The translations under genes and the position numbers were made by a program. Positions 17,535-26,765 of a DNA stretch of 48,297 nucleotides are shown one piece after another (position 1 is the first letter of the stretch; each line of letters opens with the position of its first letter). A model generated the notes under the pieces. That model was not told the origin of the DNA and ran no database searches. It saw nothing but the letters and a program-made list of their open reading frames with translations. Source of the stretch: CAUZFZ01 sp963579025 (GTDB lineage: Bacteria > Planctomycetota > Planctomycetia > Planctomycetales > Planctomycetaceae); NCBI GenBank assembly GCA_963579025.1, contig CAUZFZ010000066.1:1-48297 (forward strand). The letters are read 5' to 3'.

Positions 17535-18046
17535 CGGTCCGTGACTGATGGAAGCAGTTCATGGTGGACGCAAGTCTCTCGCGGAAGGAGACGTTTCCTG
17601 AATGCAACACTAGCCCGGAGTCCCATGGAGTGAGGTGATTCCCTCCTGACATGAAGTAAACGGAGTTCCGCGTTGCCAGGCCGTATCGATTGTGCCGGTA
17701 ACGACGAGCCGCAGTGAGGCGCCCGACTCAGTTTTTGTGGGATTTCCCGCAATGTCACGTGGTGGAAGTCTGGCCAACCGCTCTTTCTGCGAAATCCAGT
17801 CAACGGCTAGACTTAACGCGTTGGCACCAGAGTTGTGTCGGCTGATTGTCGCCTTTCGCTCCGCGAAAGTAGCGCTACTTTCGCGGAGCGAAAGGCGACA
17901 ATCAGCAGAGCTCTGGTGCCATTGGGCTAACGCCCAGCGTTTCAAACAGAGCCTCGTACTCAGCGTCAATCGTCTCCGCTCCGTATGACAAGCGCGACCG
18001 CTTCAACGCCAGATACGACAATCGAGGGGGTGAAAGGATTCAGCCC
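17535..18046. other. Divergent intergenic region holding a large palindrome
   Basis: This 512-base gap separates the leftward HlyD gene from the rightward SbcD-like gene, so it should hold promoters for both operons; I could not identify -35/-10 boxes confidently. Open frames inside it reflect the palindrome and have no domain. The main feature is the 66-bp perfect palindrome described separately. A purine-rich stretch just before 18047 (GAGGGGGTGAAAGGA, 18023-18037) is a plausible ribosome binding region. Confidence 0.6.
17823..17920. repeat. Perfect 66-bp palindrome inside a larger inverted repeat
   Basis: Bases 17841-17873 and 17874-17906 are exact reverse complements with no spacer (33-bp arms; each arm contains CGCCTTTCGCTCCGCGAAAG). 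Further out, GGCACCAGAG (17823-17832) pairs with CTCTGGTGCC (17911-17920) across a small unequal loop (8 against 4 bases). Each arm contains its own smaller hairpin (CTTTCGCTCCGCGAAAG). The whole looks like two copies of one element of about 80-100 bases placed head to head. I recall this core as a recurrent extragenic repeat of planctomycete genomes, but did not check. It could extrude as a cruciform, or act as a bidirectional terminator or REP/RAYT-mobilised element. Confidence 0.85.
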
Positions 18047-19360
18047 ATGAACTCAAACAGGCTGACTTTTATTCATGCGGCCGGCGTACTCGTGGACCAC
18101 CAGGCTCGCGATATTGCCGCGTCCGGCGAAGAGGAACTGCGGACGGCTCTGCTTGATGCCGCCGGTTCCGCATGGCAACAGATTATCGAAGCCTGCGTCG
18201 TTCACGACGTCGACTTCCTGCTGCTGAGCGGCGATACATTCTGTGAGGCGGACCGCAGCCTGCGGGCTCGCGCGGCGATACGGACAGGATTCGAGTGTCT
18301 GGCGGATGCCGGCATCCAGGTGATTGCTGTCCCCGGCTGTTCTGATCCCACACCGGCGTGGCAGGCGATTTCGGGACTTCCAGAAAATGTCACGCTGTTC
18401 GATCCGCTCGTTGATGAACCCACTGCCATCATGAAACACGGCGAGGTGCTGGCTTCCGTCCAGGCGTGTCTGGATGCGTCCCCGGAGACCACATCCTCGG
18501 ATGGCTGGCCTGGCGAATCAGCGGGACAGTCAAGAATCGGTCCGTTCCGCGTCGGCATCGCGCCGGCATTTTCGGCCGATGGACTGCCGCCCTCGCAGCA
18601 GCACGTGGAGCAGTGGCTCTCGAAATCCTCCATTGATTATCTCGCCTTGCCTCGGCCATTTCGTCGGATTCAGATCGTCCAACCAGATCGCGTGGCTCAT
18701 TGTCCGGGACCAGCCGTCGCCTTGACCGGAGCCGATTTCGGACCGATGGGGGCTTCGCTGATACAAGTTGAAGCGAATAACGCGGTTTCGATTGACCTGC
18801 TGCCGGTGTCTCCCGTGCGGCGCGAGCGTCTGAATATTCGTGTGGACCACACGTCAACCGGCGAACTGCTCATCGGGTGCATGCGGCAGATGATGCGTGA
18901 TCTGAAGGCGATCGATTCGGTGCAGGTTCTGTTGCTCGAATGGCGAATCAAGGGTGACGGAGAACTGTACGATTCACTGCACGCCCCAGACGCCGAGGCA
19001 GAGTTGTTTGAACTGCTGAACGTGGACACGTCAGTCGATCAGGGTCGCTTTGCTTCACACCAACTGACGCTTTTACCTTTGGATGAGCTTCCGGAGACCG
19101 GTACTGACGACTCGGAATCGGACGAAGCGGTCGTCTCGCCAATCCTCTCAGGGTTTCTGGAGCGACTTAATCGAGAACCATCGTTAGTCCGTTCGGTGTT
19201 GAGTCGCCACAGTGCCGTTGCCAGCGAACCTGCGACGCCGTGGTTCCAGCGACTGGAATCCCTGGCGAGCCGTGTGGACCACTCATCGGTCGCGGAAATG
19301 GCCCGAGTGCGGGGAACGGAGTGGTTCGGAGGCGAATCTGACCAGGGCTATGAGCGGTAG
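18047..19360 (+). CDS. SbcD/YhaO-like metallophosphoesterase-fold protein, catalytic residues lost
   Basis: The 437-residue protein aligns by eye with YhaO/SbcD exonuclease subunits, but the metal ligands are gone. The opening FIHAAGVLVDH matches the usual FIHTADLHLD, with the Asp and His of DxH replaced by Gly and Leu. LLLSGDTFCEADRSLRA keeps the GD motif. The GNHD motif is GCSD. The YLALGHIH motif near residue 202 is YLALPRPFRR. So D61 is about the only catalytic residue left. It is therefore predicted to be a structural or regulatory subunit rather than a nuclease. It precedes a YhaN/SbcC-like ATPase gene by 165 bases, the usual partner order. The stop codon TAG at 19358-19360 is the first three bases of an inverted repeat. 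A good ribosome binding stretch precedes the ATG. Confidence 0.75.
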   Translation: MNSNRLTFIHAAGVLVDHQARDIAASGEEELRTALLDAAGSAWQQIIEACVVHDVDFLLLSGDTFCEADRSLRARAAIRTGFECLADAGIQVIAVPGCSDPTPAWQAISGLPENVTLFDPLVDEPTAIMKHGEVLASVQACLDASPETTSSDGWPGESAGQSRIGPFRVGIAPAFSADGLPPSQQHVEQWLSKSSIDYLALPRPFRRIQIVQPDRVAHCPGPAVALTGADFGPMGASLIQVEANNAVSIDLLPVSPVRRERLNIRVDHTSTGELLIGCMRQMMRDLKAIDSVQVLLLEWRIKGDGELYDSLHAPDAEAELFELLNVDTSVDQGRFASHQLTLLPLDELPETGTDDSESDEAVVSPILSGFLERLNREPSLVRSVLSRHSAVASEPATPWFQRLESLASRVDHSSVAEMARVRGTEWFGGESDQGYER

Positions 19361-19417
19361 CCGAAGTCGCCAGACTTTGGCCGGACCTGGGAAACCAAAC
19401 TCTGGCGAGTTCGGCTA
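19358..19417. repeat. Inverted repeat with 23-bp arms overlapping a stop codon
   Basis: Arms 19358-19380 and 19395-19417 pair at 21 of 23 positions around a 14-base loop; the arm core is GCCGAAGTCGCCAGA against TCTGGCGAGTTCGGC. The left arm begins with the TAG stop of the SbcD-like gene. The transcript would form a very stable hairpin between the two genes of this operon. It could attenuate or protect transcript ends, and could set the ratio of the two products. I recall similar GTAGCCGAA-type arms between genes elsewhere in planctomycetes. Confidence 0.8.
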
Positions 19418-19525
19418 TACCCTAGGGCGAGCGACCTCTCCTGAAACAGCGTATTTCGAAAAGACACAGCATTAACTGGAATCGGCTGCGAACGGCGGAC
19501 ACGAGAAACAGTCGGAGGGAACCGG

Positions 19526-22500
19526 ATGAAACTTGAACGGATTCACGTGGAGCGTTTTGGAGCGTGGCAGGGCTTGGACCTGCCCGTCGATCCGGCAGGG
19601 CTGAGCGTTTTTTACGGCCCCAATGAAGCCGGTAAAACGACGCTGATGCGGTTCGTCCGCGGCGTGTTGTACGGGTTCTCGCCGGATGACAGCGGTCGCC
19701 CCGTCACTGGCGATTCTTCGCGTCCCTGGGGTGGGTCGGTACAAGTTCAGCAGGGGCCCGATTCGCTGTTGTTGCGTCGGATCGGCCAAGAGAACTCACG
19801 GGGACTCGTGACCGCTCGACCCGTTGACGAAGGCAGCACGGCAGACGACGAATATGAAGCCGGCGCGTTATCCGCGGCACTGGTTTCGAATGTCAGCGAG
19901 ACCGTCTTCGACAACATCTTCACAGTTGGACTGCACGAACTGCAGGAACTGGCAACGCTGGAAGCTGATGAAGTTGCCGAGCACATCTACTCGCTCTCGT
20001 TGGGACTCGACGGCCAACAACTGTTGGATCAGATCGGCGAGGTCGAGGCGGCTCGCGACGAGATTCTTGATCCTGATGCCGACACAGGACGACTCGCCGA
20101 TACCTGGCAGGAAGTCACGGCAATCGATCGGCAGCTCGAGCAGTATGCCGGAGTCCGCAAGCGGTATGAACAACTCGTCGTCGAGCGAGGGAACTGGGAA
20201 GACACGATCGTCGAGCTGAAGGAACGCCAGTACGGACTCGAGCAGCAGTTTCACGGTCACGAGTACATGAAGCTCGCTCATGATCCGTGGTGCAAGGTTC
20301 GTGATTACGAACGCGAACTGGAAAAACTGCCATCGCTGCCAGACTTTCCCGCACAGGGCCTGTCGAATCTGCAGCAGCTTCAAAGTGAACTGGCGGCCAT
20401 TCGCGGACGGCGCAAGGCGCTGCGGGACGAGGCCCGGCAGCTCAAAGCCCATGCCGAGAAGATCGAATTCGACCCGGAGTTCCGCCGCTACGCGCCGGCT
20501 TTGCAGGCGTTCGTCGACCAACGCGAGTGGATCGCCGAACTCATCGAGCTGGCCGATCATGCCGACAACCAGGCAGAAGAGCTGCGTGGCCAACTCAATC
20601 AACGTCTGATGGAATTGGGAGACGAGTGGTCGGAAGAGAGGCTACAGGCGGTCGACATCTCGCATACAACCGGCGGCTGCCTGACACGCCGTGCGGGTGA
20701 ATACCGGTCTCTGGACGCGCGCAGTCGTAATCTGAAACGCAAATACCGCCGCCTGTCCGTCAAGTTCCATCGCCGCCAGGAACAGGTTCTGCGTTTGAGG
20801 CAGCAAGTCGGCGAAACTGCAATCGACGATGCCATCAAGCAGACTCGGGAAGAGCTGAGCCAGCTTGAGGACTTGAGTCGACTGCGTATCCGCGAGACGG
20901 AACTCACGCAGCGAAAGATTGGCCTGACACGACAACTGCAGCGGATGAAGATCGACCCGACACTGCCGCAATGGGTTTATGCGGTGTTCTCGGCGATGGC
21001 GATCACTGGCATCGTGATCGGGCTGATCGGAGCCGTCTCGGGGCTGACGTCGAATGGTGTCGCGGGAATGGCGTACGCCTTACTGGGTGCGTGTTGTTAC
21101 GGCCTGACCTGGGCACTTCGCAAACACTTCGAAGGTGGATTCGAACAGGCGCGCAGGCATCTGCAGAGTGAACTTGACGAACTCGAAAAACGACTGGAAG
21201 AGACGCATATGTCTCTCGCTCACGTTGCACCGATGATCTCCAGTTTGCGGGTGGGCGAGGCCAATCAGCAATCCGACCCCGAAACACCGACCGAGGCTCC
21301 GACTCAGGCCGATAGTCTGATCAGGCAGGTGGCTGCGACACGACCGGCGTCCGAACAATCCGAAGCCGACCTGGTTCGTGAATGTCTGGATCGGTTGCGA
21401 GAACTTGAGCAAATGGTGGCCTATGAACAGTGGGTCGAAGAAAAGCGGCCAGCACTGATTGAAATGCGGCATCGCCTGCGTGACGTTCAGCGAGACTTCG
21501 GAGTTGCACGGCAAAGCTGGTGCAGTCATCTGGTCGAGCAGGGACTCGATGAGACCGTCGACATCGACGAAGCCATGACACAGCGCGACGTGGTCGGCCG
21601 ATCGGCACTGTTGCTGCAACAGATCGGCGGGCTGGAGGGCGACGCTCAACACGCGCGACGCATCGTCGGGCGGTTCCGCAAGCGGATTGAGGAATTTGGG
21701 CATCGGCTGCAACGCTGGGATGATGACTATTCCGCGCCATTGGATATCCTCGACGAGTGGGAGGAAGAACTCACTCGGCTTGCTGAAGCCAGGCGTGAGC
21801 AACGACGACTGCGTCGTGAGGCACGTGTCCGCAAGCGTGAATCGTCAAAATACGGCGCCAGAATTCGGCGACTGATGGCACAGCAGGATGCGATTCTTGT
21901 TCGCGGCGGCGCGGTTTCGCTCGACGAGTTCGCGGAGCGCGCCAAGTTGCTGGAACGCCGCTTCGAACTACAGGAACACCTTGATCGAGCGAAGCAGGAA
22001 CTCGCGGCAGTGGCGTCAACCGATCAGGCAATGGCCATCGTGGAGAGTGATCTCGTAGATTACGACGCCCAGCAGAACGAGCAGTGTCTGATGACGATTC
22101 GCCAGGAGCTGGACGACGTGGCTGTCGACATTGAAGACGCATTCGAAAATCTCGGCCGCTTCAGACGGGAAACCGAGCTGCTGGAGAACGACTCGACACC
22201 CGCCCGATTGCGGTTCGACCGGGAGCAGCTACTGTCGCAAATCAGCGGTCTGGCCGAGGAGTGGTTCGCGCTGGACTGGTCGGCACACACGCTGGAAGAC
22301 CTCCGAATTGACTTCGAAAAGAACCACCAGCCCCCGATTCTCTCCAGGGCGAATGAATACCTGCAACGCCTGAGCGGCGGACGCTATCACAACATCTGGA
22401 CTCCACTGGGACAGCGATCGTTGTGTGTGGATGACATCGACGGCAACACGCTGATGGTTGGAAACCTCAGCAGTGGCACGCGCGAACAATTGTTTCTGGC

Positions 22501-22753
22501 GATCCGGCTGGCGCTGATCGAGCACTTCTCAAACGCAGGCGTCGAACTCCCGGTCGTACTCGACGACGTGCTGGTCAATTTCGACCACGAACGCACGGTC
22601 GCCGCCATCGAAGAATTGCTGCGCCAAACGCGCCGTAACCAGCAGATCCTGTTCTTTACCTGTCACCAGCACCTGGCGGAGATGTTCCGTCAGCGGGGAG
22701 TCAGCACCGTCACGCTCCCCGACCGTCGAGCCGGCGACCTGCTCGCCGGGTAA
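19526..22753 (+). CDS. YhaN/SbcC-like AAA ATPase with coiled coils and membrane hairpin
   Basis: The 1075-residue SMC/Rad50-type ATPase has its N-terminal nucleotide-binding half at about 1-170, with Walker A GPNEAGKT at 31-38. Long coiled coils (about 180-470 and 535-930) are interrupted by two hydrophobic segments (about 483-507 and 513-532). The C-terminal half carries the signature LSSGTREQLFLAIR from residue 981 and Walker B LPVVLDDVLVNFD at 1008-1020. B. subtilis YhaN has the same layout with membrane segments in mid-coil, so this is a membrane-tethered DNA-processing or sensing ATPase rather than a cytosolic SbcC. A strong ribosome binding site (GGAGGGA, 19514-19520) precedes the ATG. 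The partner is the degenerate SbcD-like protein upstream. Confidence 0.88.
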   Translation: MKLERIHVERFGAWQGLDLPVDPAGLSVFYGPNEAGKTTLMRFVRGVLYGFSPDDSGRPVTGDSSRPWGGSVQVQQGPDSLLLRRIGQENSRGLVTARPVDEGSTADDEYEAGALSAALVSNVSETVFDNIFTVGLHELQELATLEADEVAEHIYSLSLGLDGQQLLDQIGEVEAARDEILDPDADTGRLADTWQEVTAIDRQLEQYAGVRKRYEQLVVERGNWEDTIVELKERQYGLEQQFHGHEYMKLAHDPWCKVRDYERELEKLPSLPDFPAQGLSNLQQLQSELAAIRGRRKALRDEARQLKAHAEKIEFDPEFRRYAPALQAFVDQREWIAELIELADHADNQAEELRGQLNQRLMELGDEWSEERLQAVDISHTTGGCLTRRAGEYRSLDARSRNLKRKYRRLSVKFHRRQEQVLRLRQQVGETAIDDAIKQTREELSQLEDLSRLRIRETELTQRKIGLTRQLQRMKIDPTLPQWVYAVFSAMAITGIVIGLIGAVSGLTSNGVAGMAYALLGACCYGLTWALRKHFEGGFEQARRHLQSELDELEKRLEETHMSLAHVAPMISSLRVGEANQQSDPETPTEAPTQADSLIRQVAATRPASEQSEADLVRECLDRLRELEQMVAYEQWVEEKRPALIEMRHRLRDVQRDFGVARQSWCSHLVEQGLDETVDIDEAMTQRDVVGRSALLLQQIGGLEGDAQHARRIVGRFRKRIEEFGHRLQRWDDDYSAPLDILDEWEEELTRLAEARREQRRLRREARVRKRESSKYGARIRRLMAQQDAILVRGGAVSLDEFAERAKLLERRFELQEHLDRAKQELAAVASTDQAMAIVESDLVDYDAQQNEQCLMTIRQELDDVAVDIEDAFENLGRFRRETELLENDSTPARLRFDREQLLSQISGLAEEWFALDWSAHTLEDLRIDFEKNHQPPILSRANEYLQRLSGGRYHNIWTPLGQRSLCVDDIDGNTLMVGNLSSGTREQLFLAIRLALIEHFSNAGVELPVVLDDVLVNFDHERTVAAIEELLRQTRRNQQILFFTCHQHLAEMFRQRGVSTVTLPDRRAGDLLAG

Positions 22754-23011
22754 AGAGATTTTCCCCCAGAACTGTGTTCTGAAAACCGACGCGTCAAACC
22801 CGTCCGTTACAACTGCCATTGTAAGCAAGTGGGCCACTTCCGAATGGTCTGGCCCAGATTTCGAGGCAGGAGTAATATCCGCCCCCCTTCACTTCCGGGA
22901 TGCACCTCTGTTGTCTCGGCCCACTCCTTTCCACCTGCTCGCGTCCGCGAGTCCTGCCCACTCCATGCGGGTTCGGAACCCTCTCTTGCTCCGGAAGGAA
23001 CCGTAGCCATT

Positions 23012-24394
23012 ATGTCACGGAAATCTTCTGTCTCCGCCTGTCGGATGGCTGTACTCATCAGCGTGGTGTGCATACTGAACACGTCGCTGCGAGCGCAGAA
23101 TGCTCCCAATCCCGCCGGCGTGTTGAATCCGGCCGCCCAGCCGCAGCTTGATCTCATTCTGAAAGAGTGGCACGAATCCTCGGTCCAGATTCGGGAACTC
23201 AACGGTGAGCATCGTCGCTACGTGTACGACTATGTGTTCGGAGAAGCGAAGCAGGCGATGGGCCGCTTCTATTACAGGGCACCAGACAGCGGTCGAATTG
23301 ATCTGACTCCCAACATCCAGAATCAAGGCAAGCAGATTGCCAAGCTGAATCCGGCCAACAACAAGCGTGTCCAGCTCACTGTGAAGCCGGACCAGCCGGA
23401 ACGCTGGATCTGCGATGGGAAACAGGTGCTGCAGATCGACGAATCGACCAAAACTGTGCAGCACTTCCCGATTCCTCCGGATGCGCGGGGCACCAATATC
23501 ATGGATGGCCCGCTGCCGTTCCTGTTCGGGATGCCACCGGAAAAGGCAAAGGCTCGGTACGAACTGGCGATTATCGCCCAGGACAAGAACTGGATCGATC
23601 TGCTGGTTAAGCCTCGCCTGAAGCACGATGCCGCGAATTACCGTTGGGCTCGGGTGAAGATTGAACGAGCCACAATGTTGCCGGCAGCAGTTCAGATGAT
23701 CGATCCGGCGGGGACCAAAGAGACTGTCTACACATTTCCAAAGATCGAAAAGAACCCGAAGACTGGATTCATCGAAGGGATAAAATGGTGGAAGGAAAAG
23801 GATCCCTTCAAACCGAATCTGAAAGGTTACAACGTCCAGGCAGCGGCAACGGAGATTGCTCAGCCGCGACAGTCACCCGCACCAATCGGGCCGCAACCGC
23901 TTGGTCCACAGCGTCAACCAGCTGAAAAGATCGTGCCGTCCGTTGTGGGACTGGGCTACCTGGAAGCTCAGAAACTGTTGAAGCGGGTCGGGTATGAAGT
24001 GAAGCTCCAGAAGGGCGATCCAGCCGTCAGACGGGAACTCGTCTTTCGTGTGCAGAATCAGGTTCCTCGAGAAAAAACCGCGGCAAAAGCTGGGACTGTC
24101 GTCTGGCTGACGTTGTACACGTCGGCAATTCAACAGACCGGCGGCACTGTGCCGGCCGTCTCGCGTCCGACCGTTCCCAAGGTCACAGGACTACCTTTCC
24201 GCGACGCTGAAAAAATCCTGCGAGATGCCGGGTACGGCGTAAAATTCCGCCGCGGTGTCGCTGCCCGGCAGACTCAGGAGATTTTCTCCACGTACGATCA
24301 GGTTCCGGCGGCCGGCGCGGAACTCAACAAGGGGCAGGACGTCATCCTGATCCTGTTCACAAAACCTGCGGCAGCCCAGACAAAGTCGAAGTGA
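23012..24394 (+). CDS. Secreted TIGR03009/LolA-like protein with two PASTA domains
   Basis: The 460-residue protein starts with a signal peptide (about 1-31, ending in ALR/AQ-type residues). Residues about 40-270 match the planctomycete TIGR03009 family as I remember it, a LolA/outer-membrane-lipoprotein-carrier-like fold. Two PASTA domains follow at about 308-370 (VPSVVGLGYLEAQKLL) and 388-450 (VPKVTGLPFRDAEKIL). PASTA domains bind muropeptides or beta-lactams in kinases and penicillin-binding proteins. Their presence on a secreted lipid-carrier-like protein suggests a link to peptidoglycan. The start at 23012 is preceded by GGAAGGAA; an in-frame extension to 22829 has no signal peptide and is rejected. 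Confidence 0.82.
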   Translation: MSRKSSVSACRMAVLISVVCILNTSLRAQNAPNPAGVLNPAAQPQLDLILKEWHESSVQIRELNGEHRRYVYDYVFGEAKQAMGRFYYRAPDSGRIDLTPNIQNQGKQIAKLNPANNKRVQLTVKPDQPERWICDGKQVLQIDESTKTVQHFPIPPDARGTNIMDGPLPFLFGMPPEKAKARYELAIIAQDKNWIDLLVKPRLKHDAANYRWARVKIERATMLPAAVQMIDPAGTKETVYTFPKIEKNPKTGFIEGIKWWKEKDPFKPNLKGYNVQAAATEIAQPRQSPAPIGPQPLGPQRQPAEKIVPSVVGLGYLEAQKLLKRVGYEVKLQKGDPAVRRELVFRVQNQVPREKTAAKAGTVVWLTLYTSAIQQTGGTVPAVSRPTVPKVTGLPFRDAEKILRDAGYGVKFRRGVAARQTQEIFSTYDQVPAAGAELNKGQDVILILFTKPAAAQTKSK

Positions 24395-24472
24395 CACGTC
24401 CTCGTCATTTAATCGCGGGGACATGGCCGCGTCTGGCACAAGCGACCGGCATCATCGATCGAGGGTCCGAAA

Positions 24473-24754
24473 ATGCGGAACGGTTCTTTGCTGTTACTGC
24501 TCGCCATGACTGCCACGCAGTCTGGTTGCGTGCTGATGCAACCTGTGCGTGAGATGTCCGATGGAATGATGCGCACGTTTCGCCCCGGCTCGAGGGACTA
24601 TCGCGACGGAGTCGACGAAGCGAACGGCGAATGGGCCAGTGTCGGCATCGAAGCCCGCGGAGAGCGGCCCGCGATAAAGGCGGACCCGATTCGCAAATGG
24701 ATGATGTCTTCCAAAGCACGCGAGATCGAATGGAATCTCGGCATCCGCGAATAA
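24473..24754 (+). CDS. Small lipoprotein
   Basis: The 93-residue protein has a short lipoprotein signal: a hydrophobic run at 5-15, then SGC with Cys19 in a lipobox-like context (ATQSGC). The mature part of about 75 residues is charged and has no recognisable domain; it includes FRPGSRDYRDG and an RKWMMSS segment. It lies 78 bases after the TIGR03009-PASTA gene on the same strand, so a shared cell-envelope role is possible. Confidence 0.7.
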   Translation: MRNGSLLLLLAMTATQSGCVLMQPVREMSDGMMRTFRPGSRDYRDGVDEANGEWASVGIEARGERPAIKADPIRKWMMSSKAREIEWNLGIRE

Positions 24755-24943
24755 GATCGCGACACGACGATGCCTCTCTCCTCTGCTGACTACCGCTGAC
24801 GGAGCGTTCGGTCGTTCGCATCAATGCGGACCGATATGCTGTCCCCTTGACCGGACCCAGGCAGAGTACGCATTCAGTATGCGGATTCGCGAGTGAACAT
24901 CACGCTCGACTCTCGCCTGGCAACACAGCTCTGGGGATAGTCG

Positions 24944-26668
24944 ATGGATTCAACGTGGTACACCGTCAGCATTCTGCTCGCTGGCATTGTGGTCGTCGTC
25001 GGTGGAATTCTGGCACTCCGACTCCACGCTTTCCTGGCCCTGACCTTCGGGGCTCTGGTCGTCGCTTTGCTGACGCCATCCGCGTCGATCGAGAACTATC
25101 ACGTTCAAAAATCGGCGGCGAAGGTCTGGTTTGGCGCGGCCTCAGATTCAAGACTTGAGTTGAATGGCCCAAACTCTTTCAAGCCGATTGATGGTCAGTC
25201 GTACGTTGTGCTGAGGCCGCCCCACGGAGACGCAAGTCGATTTCAGCCAGTCGCGTTTCTGACTGATCTGCGCATGTCACGGCCATACTCGGCGCCGGCT
25301 CCGTTCGGAGGCGGCACGGTTCGTTGGATCAATGAAGCCGAAGGTTCCGGGGATTTGCGGAGGAGTGACGAGCTCTACCTGATCCCGACTGCCGATTGGC
25401 GGTCTGCTCAAAAGATGGACGACCAGACAATCGCGTCCAGAGTGGCGGGAGGATTCGGATCGACAGCCGCGAAAATCGGCATCCTGATTGCGATGGCATC
25501 CATCATCGGGAAATGCCTGCTGGACAGCGGCGCCGCTGACCGCATTGTTCGCACGGCACTCGGCTGGTTCGGCGAAAAGTTTGCCCCGGTGGCGTTCGTC
25601 CTGAGTGGATTCCTGCTGGGAGTGCCCGTGTTCTTTGACACGGTCTTCTATTTGATGATCCCACTGGGCAAGGCCATGCAGTTACGGACCGGGCGAAACT
25701 ACCTGCTGTTCGTGCTGACGATTGTCGCCGGTGCGACGATGGCACACTCGCTGGTGCCTCCAACTCCCGGACCACTCATCGTCGCTGAACAACTGGGTGT
25801 CGACATCGGCACGATGATTCTGGCGGGCTGCATCATCGGTCTACCATGTGCCGCGTTCGGCTACTTCTATGCGTCGTTGTTCGCAAACAAAATGTGGACA
25901 CTGCCGCTGCGCGAGTCGGCTGACTTCACGATGAAAGATCTGGAAGAGCTCACGAACCGTGACGAGTCGCAGTTACCACCATTCTGGCTCTCGGTGCTGC
26001 CGATCATTCTGCCGGTCTTCCTGATCGCCGGCTACAGCGTGCTGAAGGCCGTCGTTTCAAAAGAGTGGATGGCGGCCAATCCGACCTTCAGCGACGTCGC
26101 TGCAACGCTTGGCGATAAGAACATCGCTCTGATCCTGTCGGCCCTGATTGCAATGATCACACTGATCCGTACCTGCAGGACGAGTCGCCAGGAACTGGCC
26201 GACGCTGTGTCTTCCGCTCTGGCGGGCGGCGGGATCATCATCCTGATCACGTCGGCCGGCGGAGCCTTCGGAAAGACGCTGCAGGAAACGGGCGTCGCCA
26301 ATCTGATCAGTGATCTGCCCGACACGTCGCCCGCCATGATCATCACACTGGCGTTCCTGATCACCGCCGCCATCCGTACGGCTCAGGGCTCGGCGACGGT
26401 TGCCATGATGACAGCCGTCGGCATCCTGGGTGGCCTGGCCCAGTCCGGCAATCTGCCGTTCCACCCGGTCTATCTGGCCTGTGCCATCGGCTGCGGTTCC
26501 AAACCGATCGCCTGGATGAACGACTCTGGCTTCTGGGTGATCACACGCATGAGCGGCATGACCGAAGCAGAAGGCCTGAAGTACATCACACCCATGACGA
26601 CACTCATGGGTGTCGTCGGCCTGATCGTGACCATCATTGGCGCAACGTTGTTCCCGATGGCTGGATGA
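24944..26668 (+). CDS. GntP-family gluconate/sugar-acid permease with extra loop
   Basis: The 574-residue polytopic protein belongs to the GntP family (H+ symport of gluconate and related acids). Family blocks visible are GIGILIAMASIIGKCLLDSG (about 177-196), FFDTVFYLMIPLGKAM, PPTPGPLIVAEQLGVDIG and the C-terminal GCGSKPIAWMNDSGFW. Family members are usually about 440-460 residues. The extra length comes from a hydrophilic insertion at about residues 55-160, between the second hydrophobic segment and the conserved core. The start at 24944 follows GGGGATAG. It precedes a toxin-antitoxin pair and an MFS transporter. Confidence 0.88.
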   Translation: MDSTWYTVSILLAGIVVVVGGILALRLHAFLALTFGALVVALLTPSASIENYHVQKSAAKVWFGAASDSRLELNGPNSFKPIDGQSYVVLRPPHGDASRFQPVAFLTDLRMSRPYSAPAPFGGGTVRWINEAEGSGDLRRSDELYLIPTADWRSAQKMDDQTIASRVAGGFGSTAAKIGILIAMASIIGKCLLDSGAADRIVRTALGWFGEKFAPVAFVLSGFLLGVPVFFDTVFYLMIPLGKAMQLRTGRNYLLFVLTIVAGATMAHSLVPPTPGPLIVAEQLGVDIGTMILAGCIIGLPCAAFGYFYASLFANKMWTLPLRESADFTMKDLEELTNRDESQLPPFWLSVLPIILPVFLIAGYSVLKAVVSKEWMAANPTFSDVAATLGDKNIALILSALIAMITLIRTCRTSRQELADAVSSALAGGGIIILITSAGGAFGKTLQETGVANLISDLPDTSPAMIITLAFLITAAIRTAQGSATVAMMTAVGILGGLAQSGNLPFHPVYLACAIGCGSKPIAWMNDSGFWVITRMSGMTEAEGLKYITPMTTLMGVVGLIVTIIGATLFPMAG

Positions 26669-26765
26669 CGACCGGCATTCAATTCGACGACGAGGCGGGT
26701 ACGATGACCGGTCACTCTGAGTTCGACTGAATTGCCACGACGCCAGAAACGACGGACACCCGACG

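Noticed and set aside
19868..20602. 244-residue minus-strand frame
   Set aside because: It is the antisense shadow of the coiled-coil part of the YhaN-like ATPase.
18047..22753. Reading the SbcD-like/ATPase pair as a phage-defence system
   Set aside because: No other defence genes, integrase or mobile element surround it; YhaO/YhaN-type pairs are housekeeping-like in other bacteria.
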